DNA of 64,000 bases from Chlamydia suis (lineage in GTDB: Bacteria; Chlamydiota; Chlamydiia; Chlamydiales; Chlamydiaceae), in NCBI RefSeq assembly GCF_900169085.1, contig NZ_LT821323.1:124001-188000 (forward strand). Direction: 5' to 3'. Both the position numbers and the translations under genes were made by a program. The first letter of the stretch is position 1. Every line of letters begins with the position of its first letter. Below the pieces are notes generated by a model that saw only the letters and a list, made by a program, of their open reading frames with translations, did no database searches and had not been told where the DNA came from. Of this stretch, positions 62,215 to 64,000 are shown piece by piece.

Positions 62215-63699
62215 TTATTCGTCTTCTTCAGGGGAAGAAGAAGGTTTATTTTTGTGTTCGAATGCATTCTCAGCCGTGACCAAACGACTCGAAGAGAGAA
62301 GCTCTCCCCACAGATTAAAGAAGACGGCGAGCTGTCTACGGGTCGGCTTATGGACAATAAGAAGATCTTCGATATTGAACTGTACCCCTCTTCTCGTCCA
62401 GTTGGCAGAGCTTAGAATGAGGGTTTTGAGGTCTATACAGCAAGCTTTGCAATGTAGAAATCCCTCGCAGACTCCTTCATAAAGGTCTACTGAAGAGCCT
62501 AGGGCATTTAAGAATTCGAAAGGCGTGTGTTTATCGCGAGGGTTTACAATAACAGAGACTTGAACGCCTCTTTGTGCGGCTTCGTGTAGGGCGGCTAGGA
62601 TCGTTCTATTTGAGAGAATAAACATAGCAAGTCGAATCGTTTTATCAGCAGAGCGTATAGCAGCTACAATATTTTGCAGGGTTCTGGAGCTTTTATGTCG
62701 AGTGAGGATATAGTAATCTAATTGTTGAAGGCCTGCAGTGCATGGGCCAGAGCTGCGCTCCTGTATACGCTGACAGAGAGAAGGGCTTTTAACTATTGCT
62801 AAAAGGTTTGTATCACGGGTGAAAGCTCCGTCTGCAAAATTAGCAGAACCGAGAATAGCTAGCCAATTATCGATCACTACATTTTTGCGATGCAGCAAAG
62901 CGGCTCGTCGTGACTCAAATTGTTGCAAGATAACATTGGGGTGGGAAAGTAGGGATTCATGGTTGGAAATAAATTGGTATTGTAAAAGCACGCGAACGCC
63001 AGCATTCGCTCGTTCTAAAATAGCCTCTATAATTTTTGGAGAGGAGATTTTGTAAATACAGAAGAAAAGCTCTGTTTGTGCAAGGCGAATAGAATCACAG
63101 ATCACATCTAAAGAAGATTCTCCTGATTGTGTAGAGAAGAGTTGAAGGGCTTCTCCTGGTAAGTGGGGCGTAGAGGGAGTTTTTGAGAGAAAAGGTGTGG
63201 AGTGTGCGGCAAAATGCGTGACTAAGGCGCCTTCTTCTAGAGCGTTTCTATTACAGGGTTCTTCTTGTGGGCTTTCTGTATCGTCAGGATAAGGGTGTGT
63301 GTGTGGGGCGCATACAAAAGGTCCTTCGTAAGGGGCATAAGGATTATGGGGGCAGTCAGTGTATAGATCTAGGGAGTCTAAATAGCGTAAGAAGGGCTCA
63401 TTCTGGGGAGAGGTGGATGAGTAAGGTAGGCAAAATTGCTCGAATTGATGAGATGTTGCGGTAGAGCCGGCTCTAGGTGTGAATTCTGCCGCGTTGGGAT
63501 TAAGATTGGAAGTCTGTAGACCCAGAGACAGATTTTCTATCGCAGCAGCTAATTCATGCTGTGGGAGCTCTTCAGGAGAAATAAAATAAGCTCCTACCTC
63601 TTCTGGGGATGCCTGTGGGCCTCTTTGTAAAGGGGGAGGGGAATCTGAAACCGACGACTCTTGATAAGGTGAATAATTAGAGTTTCTATTTATGCTCAT
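62215..63699 (-). CDS. Phospholipase-D-like protein 4, acidic/Pro-rich N-terminus
   Basis: 494 residues from the ATG at 63699; a TTG four codons earlier is rejected. The N-terminal 185 residues are rich in Pro, Glu and Ser (PPPLQRGPQASPEEVGAY) with no RS pattern, so this paralogue has a different head. HKD motifs are intact: HRKNVVID near 266 (with GSANFADG) and HCKACCID near 416 (with SSANWT). The end is acidic (SSPEEDE). The ribosome site is weak (GTTGGTAG). The promoter region carries the palindrome at 63716-63743. Confidence 0.9.
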   Translation of the reverse strand: MSINRNSNYSPYQESSVSDSPPPLQRGPQASPEEVGAYFISPEELPQHELAAAIENLSLGLQTSNLNPNAAEFTPRAGSTATSHQFEQFCLPYSSTSPQNEPFLRYLDSLDLYTDCPHNPYAPYEGPFVCAPHTHPYPDDTESPQEEPCNRNALEEGALVTHFAAHSTPFLSKTPSTPHLPGEALQLFSTQSGESSLDVICDSIRLAQTELFFCIYKISSPKIIEAILERANAGVRVLLQYQFISNHESLLSHPNVILQQFESRRAALLHRKNVVIDNWLAILGSANFADGAFTRDTNLLAIVKSPSLCQRIQERSSGPCTAGLQQLDYYILTRHKSSRTLQNIVAAIRSADKTIRLAMFILSNRTILAALHEAAQRGVQVSVIVNPRDKHTPFEFLNALGSSVDLYEGVCEGFLHCKACCIDLKTLILSSANWTRRGVQFNIEDLLIVHKPTRRQLAVFFNLWGELLSSSRLVTAENAFEHKNKPSSSPEEDE

Positions 63700-63715
63700 A
63701 ACTACCAACAAATTT

Positions 63716-63743
63716 ACGCCGAATAAGTATAAATAATCGGCGT
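63716..63743. promoter_or_regulatory. Palindrome centred on the -10 of the fourth phospholipase gene
   Basis: ACGCCGA (63716-63722) and TCGGCGT (63737-63743) are perfect 7-bp arms 14 bases apart. Between them, on the minus strand, lies TATACT (63726-63731), a good -10, 27 bases from the ATG. The GC-rich arms stand out from AT-rich surroundings. It could be an operator; on the + strand a T-run follows, so a terminator is the alternative. Confidence 0.5.
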
Positions 63744-63850
63744 TTTTGTTTTATGAGTTCTTATTTGTTCAATAAAATCTTATTCTAAAAGCGGGGATAC
63801 AGAACGGAAAATTCCTCAAAGATCTTTATATTTTCTGATGCGCGCGAGAA

Positions 63851-64000
63851 TTACGTTTTGTTACGAGAGCTGGAGCCGCTTGTCTTGTGTTTAGAAGAGC
63901 GCTTGGTATCAGAGGTAATTTTACAGGCTGCGAAACGGCTATTAAATCGTTCGAGAGCCTCTGCGCTTTGGATCTGTTCTGACTCGGTTTTTAAGCAATC
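63851..64000 (-). CDS. C-terminal 49 residues of a gene cut by the window edge
   Basis: An open frame enters from the right edge and stops at the TAA whose complement is 63851-63853. The visible tail has a helix-like stretch (ESEQIQSAEALERFNSRFAA) and a basic Ser/Lys end (KRSSKHKTSGSSSRNKT). No family is recognisable from this piece. It lies on the same strand as the phospholipase genes, 107 bases beyond the palindrome. Confidence 0.6.
   Translation of the reverse strand, partial: DCLKTESEQIQSAEALERFNSRFAACKITSDTKRSSKHKTSGSSSRNKT

Overview
The window is from a Chlamydia chromosome, most likely C. muridarum or a close relative such as C. suis, and not C. trachomatis itself. The genus call rests on gene order: groEL-groES-pepF-clpB, incDEFG next to incA, rpe-efp-accBC-rplM-rpsI, an early Inc pair, the CT142-144 type trio, pkn1-ligA, the giant EEA1-like Inc, and a MACPF gene beside a phospholipase-D cluster. 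All of this follows the C. trachomatis order CT105 to CT158, which I recall rather than computed. The species call is weaker. It rests on a long IncA (344 residues with a proline-rich tail; about 273 in C. trachomatis) and on an extra small coiled-coil gene between incG and incA that I do not recall from C. trachomatis.

Layout. 1-8 kb: tail of a probable type III effector gene, an RluA-type pseudouridine synthase, mutY, a Nif3-family gene, an AsmA-like membrane protein, groEL/groES under a CIRCE-like operator, and pepF. 8-16 kb: clpB, a transglutaminase-like/TPR protein, then the Inc block incD-E-F-G (+ strand) facing a coiled-coil gene and incA (- strand). 16-24 kb: rpe-efp-accB-accC, rplM-rpsI, an NlpC/P60 hydrolase, adk with a cysteine-rich tail, and an amino-acid ABC permease/ATPase pair. 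24-36 kb: a giant AsmA/TamB-like protein with a YihY-like partner, a methyltransferase, two Inc-like proteins, a carboxylesterase, a Sua5-type gene, an M19 dipeptidase, an OppA-like lipoprotein, a VUT-family transporter and a SEC-C protein. 36.6-39.6 kb: tRNA-Thr, tRNA-Tyr and a three-gene operon whose proteins look like tail-fibre stalks carrying beta-rich heads. 39.7-53.5 kb: the degenerate kinase/FGE-like protein Pkn1, ligA, a 1451-residue Inc, an FAD monooxygenase, a secreted hydrolase, rpmG and a LolE/LolD-type ABC system. 53.6-64 kb: edge of the plasticity zone, with a MACPF-MIR protein, four phospholipase-D-like genes and a fragment of a fifth, then the end of another gene.

Two themes stand out. 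One is host manipulation and lipid handling: Inc proteins, esterase and hydrolase, MACPF, HKD phospholipases with Arg/Ser-rich N-termini, and AsmA/TamB-like proteins. The other is variability: a tandem duplication of about 1.8 kb covering two phospholipase genes with their promoters, a G10 tract inside the second fibre-like gene, and a hexanucleotide repeat upstream of that operon. Family and motif calls are by eye. No alignment or structure prediction was run, and start codons were chosen from Shine-Dalgarno spacing.
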